Assembly: GCF_003576525.1 (NCBI RefSeq) | Contig: NZ_QWUA01000019.1 | Span: forward strand, 1-64,000 | Source of the DNA: Rummeliibacillus sp. POC4 | GTDB taxonomy: Bacteria; Bacillota; Bacilli; Bacillales_A; Planococcaceae | Reading direction: 5' to 3' | Length of the DNA: 64,000 nt | The notes under the pieces: generated by a model | The model's input: the letters and a program-made list of their open reading frames with translations, nothing else | Told to the model about the DNA's origin: nothing | Database searches by the model: none | Position numbers and translations under genes: made by a program | Shown: piece after piece, positions 44,320 through 54,036 of the stretch | Numbering within the stretch: position 1 is the stretch's first letter | Layout: the number at the start of each line of letters is the position of its first letter

Positions 44320-44533
44320 CCAAATATAAAGCAAGACTAAAAAATGTATCACCTTAATAGCTGTGAAATGATATGGATATGTAAAGAATTAATGCAAATA
44401 CTTATTGATAAAGTTTTTGTTTATAATGAAGCACCTACTGATGCAAGATTTTCTAAATAATACCTAAACCAGCATTACTAAAGTTTTTCCTTTATACTGT
44501 TTAATAAGAATATGTAACAAGCGAGGAGAAAAT

Positions 44534-45961
44534 ATGCAAGAACATCAAAGTTATATGTTGCTACCATCTTCTTTTTATAAAGTTGTACCATTAAATCCAG
44601 TGAAGAATCCTTCTTTTTTAGTTGTAAATGAACAATTGGCAGAAGAACTGGGGATTGATGTCAGTATTTTAAAGAGTGAGCGAGCATTGCAAATTTTTGC
44701 GGGGAATGAGATGCCGGAATCTGCAGCGCAAATAGCACAAAGCTATGCAGGTCACCAATTTGGACAATTTACAATGCTTGGCGATGGACGAGCTATATTA
44801 ATTGGTGAAGAAGGAACAAAGTTAGGTTTAAGAGATTTTCAATTAAAAGGATCAGGGAGAACGCCTTATTCACGTGGTGGGGATGGACGCGCTGCAGTAG
44901 GGCCAATGTTAAGAGAATATATCATTAGTGAAGCTCTACATGGACTTCATATTCCAACGACGAGAAGTTTAGCTGTTGTTAAAACAGGTGAACCTGTATA
45001 TCGAGAGCGAGTGTTAGATGGTGCCATTTTAACAAGAGTAGCATCTAGTCATTTACGCGTAGGTACATTCCAATTTGCACGTCATTTCTGTGATCATGAA
45101 GACTTACAAGCCCTTGCTGATTATGCGATTCAACGCCATGATTCTATACTTGCATCTCACGATAATCCATATGCTGATTTTTTCAGTAATGTACTTCATC
45201 GACAAGCGAAGTTGATAGCTAGCTGGCAGCAAATCGGCTTTATTCATGGTGTCATGAATACCGATAATATGACCATTAGTGGCGAAGCAATTGATTTTGG
45301 ACCTTGTGCATTTATGGATACCTTTGACCCAGCAACTGTGTTTAGCTCCATTGATACAACGGGACGCTATGCATACGAAAACCAACCGAAAATCGGTAGC
45401 TGGAATTTAGCACGCTTAGCGGAAACCTTATTACCACTTGTGCATGAGGATGAGGAGCAAGCTTTAACTATCATGCAAGAAAAACTTGATGAATATCCAA
45501 AAGTATTTCAACACTATTGGCTTGAGGGTATGCGTAAAAAATTAGGTTTACAAGTAGCAATGGAAGAAGATGCCTCATTAATAGATGAACTATTAACAAT
45601 GATGTATCAACAACAAGCTGATTTTACGAATACATTCCGTAGCCTAAGTACGGATGAAGCACAAGACATTTTCGAAACAGAAGATTTTAAAACGTGGCAA
45701 AAGAAATGGTATCTTCGCTTACAAAAAGAAAATACATCATTAGAAATGGCAAGGTATTCGATGCGCAACATAAACCCAGCGATTATTGCAAGAAATCATT
45801 ATGTAGAAGAAGCACTCAAATTTGCAGATCAGGGTGATCTTTCATATGTCGAAACATTAGTCGATGCTTTACGTTCACCCTTTACAGTAAAAAAAGAACA
45901 TCAACATTTACAAAACCCTCCAAAAGAAAACGGACCGTTTATTACGTATTGTGGTACTTAA
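44534..45961 (+). CDS. selO: Protein adenylyltransferase SelO (YdiU family)
   Basis: Pseudokinase-fold enzyme that transfers AMP from ATP to Ser/Thr/Tyr of proteins. The 475-residue product has the family motifs AQSYAGHQFGQFTMLGDGRA, LKGSGRTPYSRGGDGRAA, LREYIISEALHGL, and the metal-binding HGVMNTDNM followed by IDFGPCAFMD. The C-terminus ends ITYCGT, with the single cysteine common in bacterial SelO. GAGGAG lies before the ATG. Single gene with a terminator; SelO is linked to redox stress in other organisms. Confidence 0.95.
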   Translation: MQEHQSYMLLPSSFYKVVPLNPVKNPSFLVVNEQLAEELGIDVSILKSERALQIFAGNEMPESAAQIAQSYAGHQFGQFTMLGDGRAILIGEEGTKLGLRDFQLKGSGRTPYSRGGDGRAAVGPMLREYIISEALHGLHIPTTRSLAVVKTGEPVYRERVLDGAILTRVASSHLRVGTFQFARHFCDHEDLQALADYAIQRHDSILASHDNPYADFFSNVLHRQAKLIASWQQIGFIHGVMNTDNMTISGEAIDFGPCAFMDTFDPATVFSSIDTTGRYAYENQPKIGSWNLARLAETLLPLVHEDEEQALTIMQEKLDEYPKVFQHYWLEGMRKKLGLQVAMEEDASLIDELLTMMYQQQADFTNTFRSLSTDEAQDIFETEDFKTWQKKWYLRLQKENTSLEMARYSMRNINPAIIARNHYVEEALKFADQGDLSYVETLVDALRSPFTVKKEHQHLQNPPKENGPFITYCGT

Positions 45962-46342
45962 GAACTGTTCAGTTTGAATCTGAGAAAAATACGAAAAACC
46001 AGACTCTGGCCTTCAAGCTAAAGTCTGGTTTTTCTTATCTTCACTTTAATGTGATTCAGCAATAAAGTGATTTTGAGTATGACATCAAAAATTAATAATT
46101 TTATTATATGAAATGAATATGTTACATAAATGTAATGACAATATAATTAATTCATAAAAATGTATATATATTCATTATAATAATGCAAATTTGTATAATT
46201 ATTAGTGCCGTTTTGAATGAAAATATAAATATTCAGTTGTGGTGTTAAATAACAATTTTTGGATATTAGTCAACTGCTTATCTATGATGATATGATATTT
46301 TTATAGTAGAGATGAAACATTTTTGGAAGGAGAATCATTTTT
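45962..46342. other. Intergenic region between selO and the pyruvyl transferase gene
   Basis: Contains the selO terminator and about 300 very AT-rich bases with no gene or clear promoter. Confidence 0.45.
45994..46034 (+). terminator. Terminator of selO
   Basis: AAAAACCAGACT pairs with AGTCTGGTTTTT around an 18-base loop containing a further small stem. Confidence 0.85.
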
Positions 46343-47725
46343 TTGAAACACTATTTAATACGTGCAGGTATGTCACCATTTGACAACTTTACGCCTGCAT
46401 ATGAAATTGTTAATAATTCAATTGGTAGTAATGTTGGAAACCTTGTCTATGCGTATAGCATATTCCGAACACTTACTATGGATGATGTAAAATTGACTCC
46501 CGATTATTATAAAATTGAACCCAAAAAAGCAGACTATATAAATGATACATATGATGGTTATATAATTCCACTAGCAGATGCATTTCGTCCTAAATTTGCA
46601 TCGAAGCTGGCCAAATATACAGAATTGATCAATCGGTTGAATATACCTGTGTATGTAATTGGAGTTGGCTTAAGTGCGGATTTTGAACCAAACTTAGATG
46701 AAGCCTATCCATTTGATGAGGAAGTAAAAGCATTTGTTAAGGCTGTTTTAAAAAAATCAAGCATAATAGGGGTGAGGGGTGATATTACCTCACGCTATTT
46801 AACGAAATTAGGATTTAAAGAAGGCGTAGATCATATTGCAATTGGTTGCCCATCAATGTATGGGTTTGGGAGAGATTTGAAAGTTCGAGAAACGACCATT
46901 ACAGAACAATCCCTTGTAACAATTAATAATTCGCCTAAATCACCAGATAATGTTTTGGATTTTATTGAACGAAGTGTAAAGGTTTTTAACAATCATTACT
47001 ATATCCCACAATGGCTTCGTGAGTTACGTATGATATACCTTGGGGGACCAAACTTATCTAAAAAGCGTAATTTCCCCGCCAATATAGAACATTCATTCTA
47101 TCAAGAGAATCGTGTGCGCTATTTTACAAACGTACCAACTTGGCTCGACTTTATTGGGAAGGCCGATCTAAGTTTTGGTGCTCGTTTACATGGGAATATT
47201 GCTGCGATACTTGCGGGTACACCAAGTATAATTATTCCAAAAGATGGTAGGATGCGAGAGCTAGTAGAATATCACAATTTGAATTGTGTATGGCCACAAC
47301 AAATTAATGAACAGACTCAAATTTTAGATATAGTAGAACAAAGTGATTTTCAAAAAGTTGCAAAATCAGCACCTGCCAATTTTGACCGCTATATTCAATT
47401 TCTTGAGCAGAACGGATTGGATCATATTTACAAAGAAAATCCCAATCCTACAGGCACTTCATTCGATCAAAAAATTCAAAGTATCGATTTTCTGCCATCG
47501 GTTAAATCATTCACCAAGTGTACACATGGGGAAATGATCGATAGATGGCTTCAAATAGTAGAAGAAGAAAACAAGCTTGAAAAGACGAAATCTAAAGTAA
47601 TTCAAGAAGAATTACAGAATAAGATAATACAACTTAACAAAAAAATTAAACATCAAGAAGGAACATTAAATCGAAAATCTGTCAAACTGGCATTAAAGAC
47701 TGCAAATATCTTTTCAAAAAAGTAA
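46343..47725 (+). CDS. Polysaccharide pyruvyl transferase family protein
   Basis: A 460-residue protein of the PS_pyruv_trans family, which adds ketal pyruvate to cell-surface glycans. Family features are IGSNVGNLVYAYSIFR near the start, VYVIGVGLSADF, IIGVRGDITSRYLTKLG, and the UDP-sugar-side motif GARLHGNIAAILAGTPSIII. A C-terminal extension (about 400-450) is a basic coiled coil. It starts at TTG after AAGGAGA. It is not in a polysaccharide cluster; in S-layer-bearing bacilli the CsaB paralogue pyruvylates secondary wall polymer, but this protein is a different, longer type. Acceptor unknown. Confidence 0.85.
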   Translation: MKHYLIRAGMSPFDNFTPAYEIVNNSIGSNVGNLVYAYSIFRTLTMDDVKLTPDYYKIEPKKADYINDTYDGYIIPLADAFRPKFASKLAKYTELINRLNIPVYVIGVGLSADFEPNLDEAYPFDEEVKAFVKAVLKKSSIIGVRGDITSRYLTKLGFKEGVDHIAIGCPSMYGFGRDLKVRETTITEQSLVTINNSPKSPDNVLDFIERSVKVFNNHYYIPQWLRELRMIYLGGPNLSKKRNFPANIEHSFYQENRVRYFTNVPTWLDFIGKADLSFGARLHGNIAAILAGTPSIIIPKDGRMRELVEYHNLNCVWPQQINEQTQILDIVEQSDFQKVAKSAPANFDRYIQFLEQNGLDHIYKENPNPTGTSFDQKIQSIDFLPSVKSFTKCTHGEMIDRWLQIVEEENKLEKTKSKVIQEELQNKIIQLNKKIKHQEGTLNRKSVKLALKTANIFSKK

Positions 47726-47810
47726 GCTCACAAAGCAGATTAATAATATCTTTCTATCAGACATCTAAAAGAAGTGTTTAATTGAAGTCTTCTGGGATAC
47801 ACGTGCAAAA

Positions 47811-47857
47811 AAACTCTTAAAAAAAGCCGTGCATTTGCACAGCTTCTTTAAGAGTTA
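47811..47857 (+). terminator. Hairpin after the pyruvyl transferase gene
   Basis: AACTCTTAAA pairs with TTTAAGAGTT, with an inner GCCGTGC/GCACAGC hairpin. The T-run is short, so termination is probable but less certain. Confidence 0.6.
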
Positions 47858-47969
47858 ATCATTTATGAAATGGCAACTTACACAGGTGCTTTGCTTAAAT
47901 GGAAGTTGGAAATCACTATACAGATTGAACTTCATATCGGAAGACAACATGACTAAACAACGGTTGAAT

Positions 47970-50900
47970 CTACTTCAGTTGAATTTTCTTCAATAGTCTT
48001 TTTTCCATACGCTGTTTTTTCGACTTTCTAAAGTAAAGCAGTTCATATACACATGGAATCACAATAAGGGTAAGTAGGGTAGCCATAGCTAACCCGCCGA
48101 TTACTACAATTGCGAGGCTTTGTGAGACTAAACTTCCTGCTTCAGCTTTCTTCAATAACAGTGGAAGCATCGCACAAATGGTTGCCACTGCGGTCATAAA
48201 GATAGGTCGCATCCTTGTAGCTGTTGCTTCGATTAGTGCATCACGAATAATCATCGTGCGTTCATTTTGTCTGACACGGTCTAATAGTACAATGGCATTG
48301 GTCACTACGATGCCTATCAGCATTAATGCACCTAAAAGAGCAGTTATATCAACTGGTATTCTGCTGATTAAAATACCTAAAATGGCACCAATTGCAGCAA
48401 GTGGGAGAGAGCACAGAATGGCAATTGGAGTTTTAATCGATTTAAATGTAATAATCATGATCAAAAATACAATGCCAATTGATGCTAGCATAATAAGAAA
48501 TAAATCGGCAAAATCACTTGCTTGATCACTACTCGCTCCACCGACTAGAACTTTTATATTCTCGGGGATATCTATACCTTTTTTCTCATTATTATCACCG
48601 AAAATCACTATATTAATATCTTTTGCTATATTAGATAGTTTTGCAGGATCTACTGTTGCTGTAACGCGAAGGTATGGTTTTCCATCTTTATGGAATTGAG
48701 TCGTTGAAAGTTCTTCGCTTTGTAATGTCGCGATGGAAGACACTGGTACTTGACCTGCACTTGTGATAACTTTTATATTTTTTAAATCTTTATCTGTTTT
48801 AGTGTCTAGGAAAGGTTCTAGAAAGACTGTTTTTTGTTTGTCGTTTACATTAATCGTGCCAATTGGTGTTTTATTTAATAGGACACCTAACTGTTGAGCA
48901 ATTTGTTCAGTGTTTCCTTTTGCAGGATCCACAGTAAAGGAATAAACGGTTTTCTTTTGTTCTTGATTTGTGATTACTTTATCGACACCCTTGACATTTT
49001 GTACTTTTTCTTTAATATTGGTAGCTACATTTTCAAGCTCTTCTAAATTATCACCAACAACATCAATAGTAATATTTGTACTCGCTCCACCCATCATAAA
49101 GGAGGATGCCGTAACTTCTAAAGTGGCATCTGGATATTGTTCTTTTTCCTTTTCTAACTCTTTGACTATTAGGTCTGTATCCTTTTTATTGTCCAACAGA
49201 ATACTATAGAATGCTTGTGACGAAGATCCTACTACACCATATTGTGCATCTTCTGCAGATGAGCCAACCTGTGTAAAAACTTGGTTGACCTTATCCATTT
49301 TTTGAATAGAAGATTCAAGTTCAATAGACTTTTCTTTTACTGTTTCAAATGGCGTGTCATCTGGATAAGTTAGTGTTGCTGTAACGTAATCTGCAGAAGA
49401 ATTATCAACTGCACCTTTTGGAATGATAAAGTAAGCGCCAATTGAACCGATAAAACAGAACAATGAGATTGAGAAGATTATCCATTTGTGGTTTAGGGAC
49501 CAATTCACGATTTTTGGAAAACGAACAGCTGGTTTATGTTTCGGTAGTTTTGTATTTTTTAATAATCCGGTGCTCATTAATGGGACAACTGTCAATGCTA
49601 CGAGCAAAGAAGCGAGCAAGGAATAGGTAACTGTTAACGCGAAAGGTAAAAGGAATGCTTGTAAGCCTCCACTCAATAGACTCATAGGTAGAAAAACAGC
49701 TACAGTTGTTAAGGTAGAAGCAGTAATGGCAACGCCTACTTGCTTTGTTGCATCGATTACCATACGGATCGAGAATTTCTCTGTTTGCATTTTACGGAAA
49801 ATATTCTCAATCACAACAATACTATCATCCACTAATCGCCCAACTGCAACAGCGACACCACCTAGCGTTAGAATATTCAATGTAACGCCAGACCTTGATA
49901 GTAGGAAGAGGGTAAGGCAAAGTGACAATGGAATCGATACAATCGTGATAAAAGTAGTTCGGATATTGCGTAAAAAGAGCATAATGACAATGGTTGCAAA
50001 CAGTGCCCCTATGAGTACTTCTTTAATCATCGTATGAACGGAGTTTTGTACCAAATCAGCTGAGGAAACATAAATCACAGATTCCTGCTGATCAAATTCT
50101 TTATTGATTTCTTTGGTTACTTCTTCAACTTCTTTACTTATTGCCACTGCATTGGATTGACTGTCTTTTGTAATGTTAATATTTAAACTGTCTTTTCCAT
50201 TAAAGCGACTGATGAAATTTGTATCTGTAGATTCTTTAATAGTTGCGATATCGCCAAGTGTAACATTAGGTGCTACAGTTAACTCTTTAAGTTTTGCAAT
50301 ACTTGATACGTCACCTATAACTTTGATATTACTTGTTTTACCATCAATATTCTTTTCACCAACAGCTACTGCCGTATTTTGTCCTTGAAGAATCCCCATA
50401 ACTGATTGAAGTGTAATTTGGTTTTGACCCATTTTTTTCTCATCTAAATGGACTGAAATACTGGAATTCGTAATCCCGTATACATCTACACTAGAAACCC
50501 CTTTAATCTCTTGATAGCGTGATTGAAGTTCCTCTCGTGCAAACTCTTTGTTTTGATCCGTCAAACCATCTTTAAAGGTGACAGCAATGTTAACAATTGG
50601 AATCATTGAAGTATTCAGTTGAGAGATGATTGGTTTTGAGATATTAGTAGGTAAAGTCACATTACTAATTGCCTCTTCTACATCTTGTTTCGCTTGTTTC
50701 ATATCATAATCTGATTCGAAGTTTAAATCTATTTTTGAAAATCCATCTCCAGTCGTTGAATAGACGGATGTTTTTCCATTTAACCCTTTTACTGCCCGTT
50801 CAATGGGAATGGTAACTTCAGATTCCATTGTTTTAGAATCCGTTCCTTGCCCCATCGAAATGATGGTAACTTGCGGATTATCCGCAGATGGTAAAAATTC

Positions 50901-51005
50901 CATAGGTAGCCTAAAATAACTGACAGCACCGAGTACTAATATGAGAACTGTCAAAAAGGCAATGGCAGGCTTGTTACCAAAAGCCCATTTAGTAATATTC
51001 GACAT
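47970..51005 (-). CDS. RND family efflux pump permease (SwrC/AcrB-like)
   Basis: A 1011-residue inner-membrane transporter. It has the RND order: helix TM1 (KPAIAFLTVLILVLGAVSYF), a porter loop, helices TM2-6 with GVAVAVGRLVDDSIVVIENI carrying the paired Asp residues of the proton relay in TM4, a second loop, and TM8-12 with GALMLIGIVVTNAIVLLDRV. The nearest known Gram-positive member is SwrC/YerP (about 1065 residues), which exports surfactin and fatty-acid-type compounds in B. subtilis. No adaptor or regulator gene is adjacent. GAGGAGG lies before the ATG. Confidence 0.93.
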   Translation of the reverse strand: MSNITKWAFGNKPAIAFLTVLILVLGAVSYFRLPMEFLPSADNPQVTIISMGQGTDSKTMESEVTIPIERAVKGLNGKTSVYSTTGDGFSKIDLNFESDYDMKQAKQDVEEAISNVTLPTNISKPIISQLNTSMIPIVNIAVTFKDGLTDQNKEFAREELQSRYQEIKGVSSVDVYGITNSSISVHLDEKKMGQNQITLQSVMGILQGQNTAVAVGEKNIDGKTSNIKVIGDVSSIAKLKELTVAPNVTLGDIATIKESTDTNFISRFNGKDSLNINITKDSQSNAVAISKEVEEVTKEINKEFDQQESVIYVSSADLVQNSVHTMIKEVLIGALFATIVIMLFLRNIRTTFITIVSIPLSLCLTLFLLSRSGVTLNILTLGGVAVAVGRLVDDSIVVIENIFRKMQTEKFSIRMVIDATKQVGVAITASTLTTVAVFLPMSLLSGGLQAFLLPFALTVTYSLLASLLVALTVVPLMSTGLLKNTKLPKHKPAVRFPKIVNWSLNHKWIIFSISLFCFIGSIGAYFIIPKGAVDNSSADYVTATLTYPDDTPFETVKEKSIELESSIQKMDKVNQVFTQVGSSAEDAQYGVVGSSSQAFYSILLDNKKDTDLIVKELEKEKEQYPDATLEVTASSFMMGGASTNITIDVVGDNLEELENVATNIKEKVQNVKGVDKVITNQEQKKTVYSFTVDPAKGNTEQIAQQLGVLLNKTPIGTINVNDKQKTVFLEPFLDTKTDKDLKNIKVITSAGQVPVSSIATLQSEELSTTQFHKDGKPYLRVTATVDPAKLSNIAKDINIVIFGDNNEKKGIDIPENIKVLVGGASSDQASDFADLFLIMLASIGIVFLIMIITFKSIKTPIAILCSLPLAAIGAILGILISRIPVDITALLGALMLIGIVVTNAIVLLDRVRQNERTMIIRDALIEATATRMRPIFMTAVATICAMLPLLLKKAEAGSLVSQSLAIVVIGGLAMATLLTLIVIPCVYELLYFRKSKKQRMEKRLLKKIQLK

Positions 51006-51520
51006 AATAAACCTCCTCTTAAAAACAGATTAAACACAAATTAAAATATACGATGAATGTAGAGCGAAATATCACACTTTTTCGAAAAAATACATACTTT
51101 TTAATGATGCACCATAACATTGCCCCCTTTTTCCATGTCCTCTTTAGTAATTGTAAGAAATATTAAAAAAATCCATATCGGCCCTGACGTGTATTTTTTC
51201 TAAGACCTGGGACTTAGATGCAAAAGAGAGATAAAAATAGTGGGGGATGATTGGAGATTAAATAATTCTTTATATATACAAACCCTCTAACGATAAATAG
51301 TTATTATTTACTTGTATTAATGAAAAATATTGAATATAATAGGACATTTTATTGATGTTAATTAGAATATATGGTATATTTTCAAATGGTTCAATTTTAG
51401 TCTTTTTGTAATATGGGAAAATGATTTTTTTAGGAATAAATAACCATTTAAGATAATTATTTTATTACTTGAGGTTGCTAATTGGATTCACATTAGTTGA
51501 AGGAGATGTAAGGACTTACT
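51006..51520. other. Intergenic region upstream of the chemoreceptor gene
   Basis: About 515 AT-rich bases between divergent genes. I see no gene, repeat array or defined promoter. Confidence 0.45.
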
Positions 51521-53260
51521 ATGAAATTTTTCAAAAAGCTGTCACTAAAAAACAAAATTTTATTAACAGTTTCTATAATTGTCATTGCACTTTTCGCAGT
51601 CATTACAACGCAAAGTATTACACAATTACAAAGTCAGATGAAGACTAGTCTTAAACAAGAATTAAAAGGTGTAGGATTATTAACTTCTATGAATTTAAGT
51701 CCTAAAGAAGTGTCTGATTTACTAAACATAAGTGGAGGAAACGATCAGAGATTTCTTAATGTACAACAAAAGCTAGATAACATTAAAGATAAGCAAGGTG
51801 TTATGTATTGGAGTTACATTTGGAAAATGGAACCGAATGGAGTTACCACTCTCGGTTTTACAAAAAATTTAAATGAAGTTTATAAAGCAGGAGAATTATT
51901 TACGGACCTTGCGCCAATACATGTAAAAACTGCAAAACTTGCTATTAAGAATGATCGACCAGAAGTAACAGATATTTTCAAAGATTCATATGGTTCATGG
52001 CGAACTGTCTTCACGCCTTTAAAAGACGAAAGCGGAAAGACTGTAGCAGTATTAGGAATCGATTATTCAGCGGATTATATTAATAAGATTATTATGAAAA
52101 GCATTATTAAGGAAATTGTTTTAGCTATTGTAGGTCTATTAATATTACTGGTCATTCTTTACTTTACAATCGACCGTTTACTTAAACCACTAAACAATGC
52201 AGTTGTGGTTGCAAACCGAGTGGCAAATGGAGATTTAACTCATGTAGATTTAAAAGTCTCAAATGATGAGGTAGGAAAACTTTCACAATCTATTCAAACA
52301 ATGGTGAAAAATTTACAACATATCATCTCAAATATAAAAAATACATCGAATAACGTAGCTTCTTCAGCAAGTCAATTAACAACAAATGCAAATGAAACTT
52401 ACGACCAAGTTACACATGTTTCGAAAGAGATGGAAGTAATCGCACAAAATGCTGAAACTGCTTTGGTTATGACAGAAGAAACAGCTCTTGCTATGGGAGA
52501 ATCAGCAGAAAGTATACAAAAAATTGCAGAATCAGCTTATACAGTTTCTGAAACATCGCAACTTACTACCGATGCAGCGAAACAAGGAAATGAAGTGATT
52601 CAGCAAATTATAAATCAAATGAATTTAATAAGTGAATCTGTAAAACAGATGGATGAAACAATTCGAGGACTAAATGACAACTCAAGTAAAATTAGTGGTA
52701 TTGTCAATTTCATCACCGATATAGCAGATCAAACCAATCTATTAGCACTTAATGCTGCTATTGAAGCAGCTAGAGCTGGTGAACATGGGAAGGGATTTGC
52801 CGTTGTTGCAGGTGAAGTCAAGAAATTGGCTGAACAATCATCTCATTTTGCTTCAGAAATATTCAAGATTATTAACGAAATTCAAGCTGAATCAGATGCT
52901 TCCATAACTGTTATGGAAAAAGGTAAAGAGAATGTCAAAGTTGGATTAGATTATACAACTCAAGCAGGCTCAATTTTTAAAGAAATTTTGAATTCTACCG
53001 AAGATGTAGCGGAACAAATTCAAGGGATTTCAGCAGCATCACAACAAATTTCAGCGGCATCTGAAGAAGTTGCAGCATCTCTTAATAATATGAAGACAAA
53101 TTCACAACAATCTGCAGAGTTTTCACAAAATGTTTCAAATTCAACAGAAGAGCAATTAGTTGCAATGCAAGAAGTAAAAGATGCTTCCAATACTTTAGGT
53201 CATACAGCGGAAGAATTGCAAGCACTTATTACGAAATTTGAATTAGAGGATGACAAATAA
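51521..53260 (+). CDS. Methyl-accepting chemotaxis protein
   Basis: A 579-residue chemoreceptor. TM1 is at about 11-31 ([20 protein letters not shown]), followed by an extracytoplasmic single Cache-like domain (about 35-190, with [20 protein letters not shown] and [11 protein letters not shown]), TM2 at about 195-217, a HAMP domain ([20 protein letters not shown]), and the signalling domain with hairpin tip [20 protein letters not shown] and [20 protein letters not shown]. The stop codon TAA shares its last base with the ATG of the SDR gene, so receptor and enzyme are translationally coupled. The ligand may be the compound handled by the next two genes. Confidence 0.95.
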   Translation: MKFFKKLSLKNKILLTVSIIVIALFAVITTQSITQLQSQMKTSLKQELKGVGLLTSMNLSPKEVSDLLNISGGNDQRFLNVQQKLDNIKDKQGVMYWSYIWKMEPNGVTTLGFTKNLNEVYKAGELFTDLAPIHVKTAKLAIKNDRPEVTDIFKDSYGSWRTVFTPLKDESGKTVAVLGIDYSADYINKIIMKSIIKEIVLAIVGLLILLVILYFTIDRLLKPLNNAVVVANRVANGDLTHVDLKVSNDEVGKLSQSIQTMVKNLQHIISNIKNTSNNVASSASQLTTNANETYDQVTHVSKEMEVIAQNAETALVMTEETALAMGESAESIQKIAESAYTVSETSQLTTDAAKQGNEVIQQIINQMNLISESVKQMDETIRGLNDNSSKISGIVNFITDIADQTNLLALNAAIEAARAGEHGKGFAVVAGEVKKLAEQSSHFASEIFKIINEIQAESDASITVMEKGKENVKVGLDYTTQAGSIFKEILNSTEDVAEQIQGISAASQQISAASEEVAASLNNMKTNSQQSAEFSQNVSNSTEEQLVAMQEVKDASNTLGHTAEELQALITKFELEDDK

Positions 53261-54012
53261 TGGATTTAAAACTAACAGGAAAGAATGTACTCATCACAGG
53301 TTCTAGTATGGGGATTGGTAAAGCCATCGCATTAGCATTTGCTGAACAAGGTGCCAATGTTTTGATCAATTATGTAGGCAATGATCAAATTGCAGAAACG
53401 ACGCGTTTAGAGGCAGAAAAATTCGAAGTAAAAGCATTTAAATACAATGCGGATGTATCTGATTCAAAGCAAGTAAGTGAAATGTTTCAGTACATGGACA
53501 AGCATTTAGGAGACATTGATATCCTAGTTAACAATGCAGGAATTGCGCAAAATGCTCCTATAACAGAAATGACAGATGAACAGTGGGACAAAATGATAAA
53601 GGTTCATCTCTATGGAAACTTTTATAATTGTCGAGAAGCTGCAAAAAGAATGTTAAAGAGAAACAAAGGTAAAATCGTCAACATTTCTTCTGACCTAGGA
53701 AGTTTAGGATGTGAAGAATATGCACATTACTCCGCTGCTAAAGGTGGTATTAATGCATTTACCAAATCATTAGCAAGAGAGCTGGCTCCACATATTAATG
53801 TTAATGCAGTTGCACCGGGCGCTACATTTACTGATATTTTAGCAGAATTCGGTGACAACTATGTTGAGGAAGAGTCAGCAAAATATCCATTAAAAAGATT
53901 AGCCCAACCAGAAGAAATTGCTAAAAGTGTCTTGTTTTTAGCATCATCATGTGCTGATTTTTATACAGGACAAATTTTAGGCCCTAATGGTGGGGGCGTT
54001 ATGAATGGATAA
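53260..54012 (+). CDS. Short-chain dehydrogenase/reductase coupled to the chemoreceptor
   Basis: A 250-residue classical SDR with TGSSMGIG, NNAG, catalytic Ser in VNISSDLGS, YSAAK, and the C-terminal YTGQILGPNGGGVMNG. It resembles FabG/glucose dehydrogenase-type enzymes, and GxNY after the cofactor site (VLINYVGND) suggests NADP preference. It starts in the stop codon of the chemoreceptor gene (TAATG) and is followed after 24 bases by a sodium:solute symporter. The trio suggests sensing, uptake and oxidation of one substrate (inference). Confidence 0.9.
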   Translation: MDLKLTGKNVLITGSSMGIGKAIALAFAEQGANVLINYVGNDQIAETTRLEAEKFEVKAFKYNADVSDSKQVSEMFQYMDKHLGDIDILVNNAGIAQNAPITEMTDEQWDKMIKVHLYGNFYNCREAAKRMLKRNKGKIVNISSDLGSLGCEEYAHYSAAKGGINAFTKSLARELAPHINVNAVAPGATFTDILAEFGDNYVEEESAKYPLKRLAQPEEIAKSVLFLASSCADFYTGQILGPNGGGVMNG

Positions 54013-54036
54013 TGTTGTAGTTAAGGAGTAATGGAA

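Larger units (their letters stand above)
44096..44533. other. Intergenic region with a repeat array
   Basis: Contains the APH terminator and array F. An open frame of 38 codons at 44344-44460 has no ribosome binding site. Nothing else seen. Confidence 0.5.

Noticed and set aside
44344-44460. 38-codon ORF between array F and selO
   Set aside because: No ribosome binding site or recognisable sequence; likely chance.
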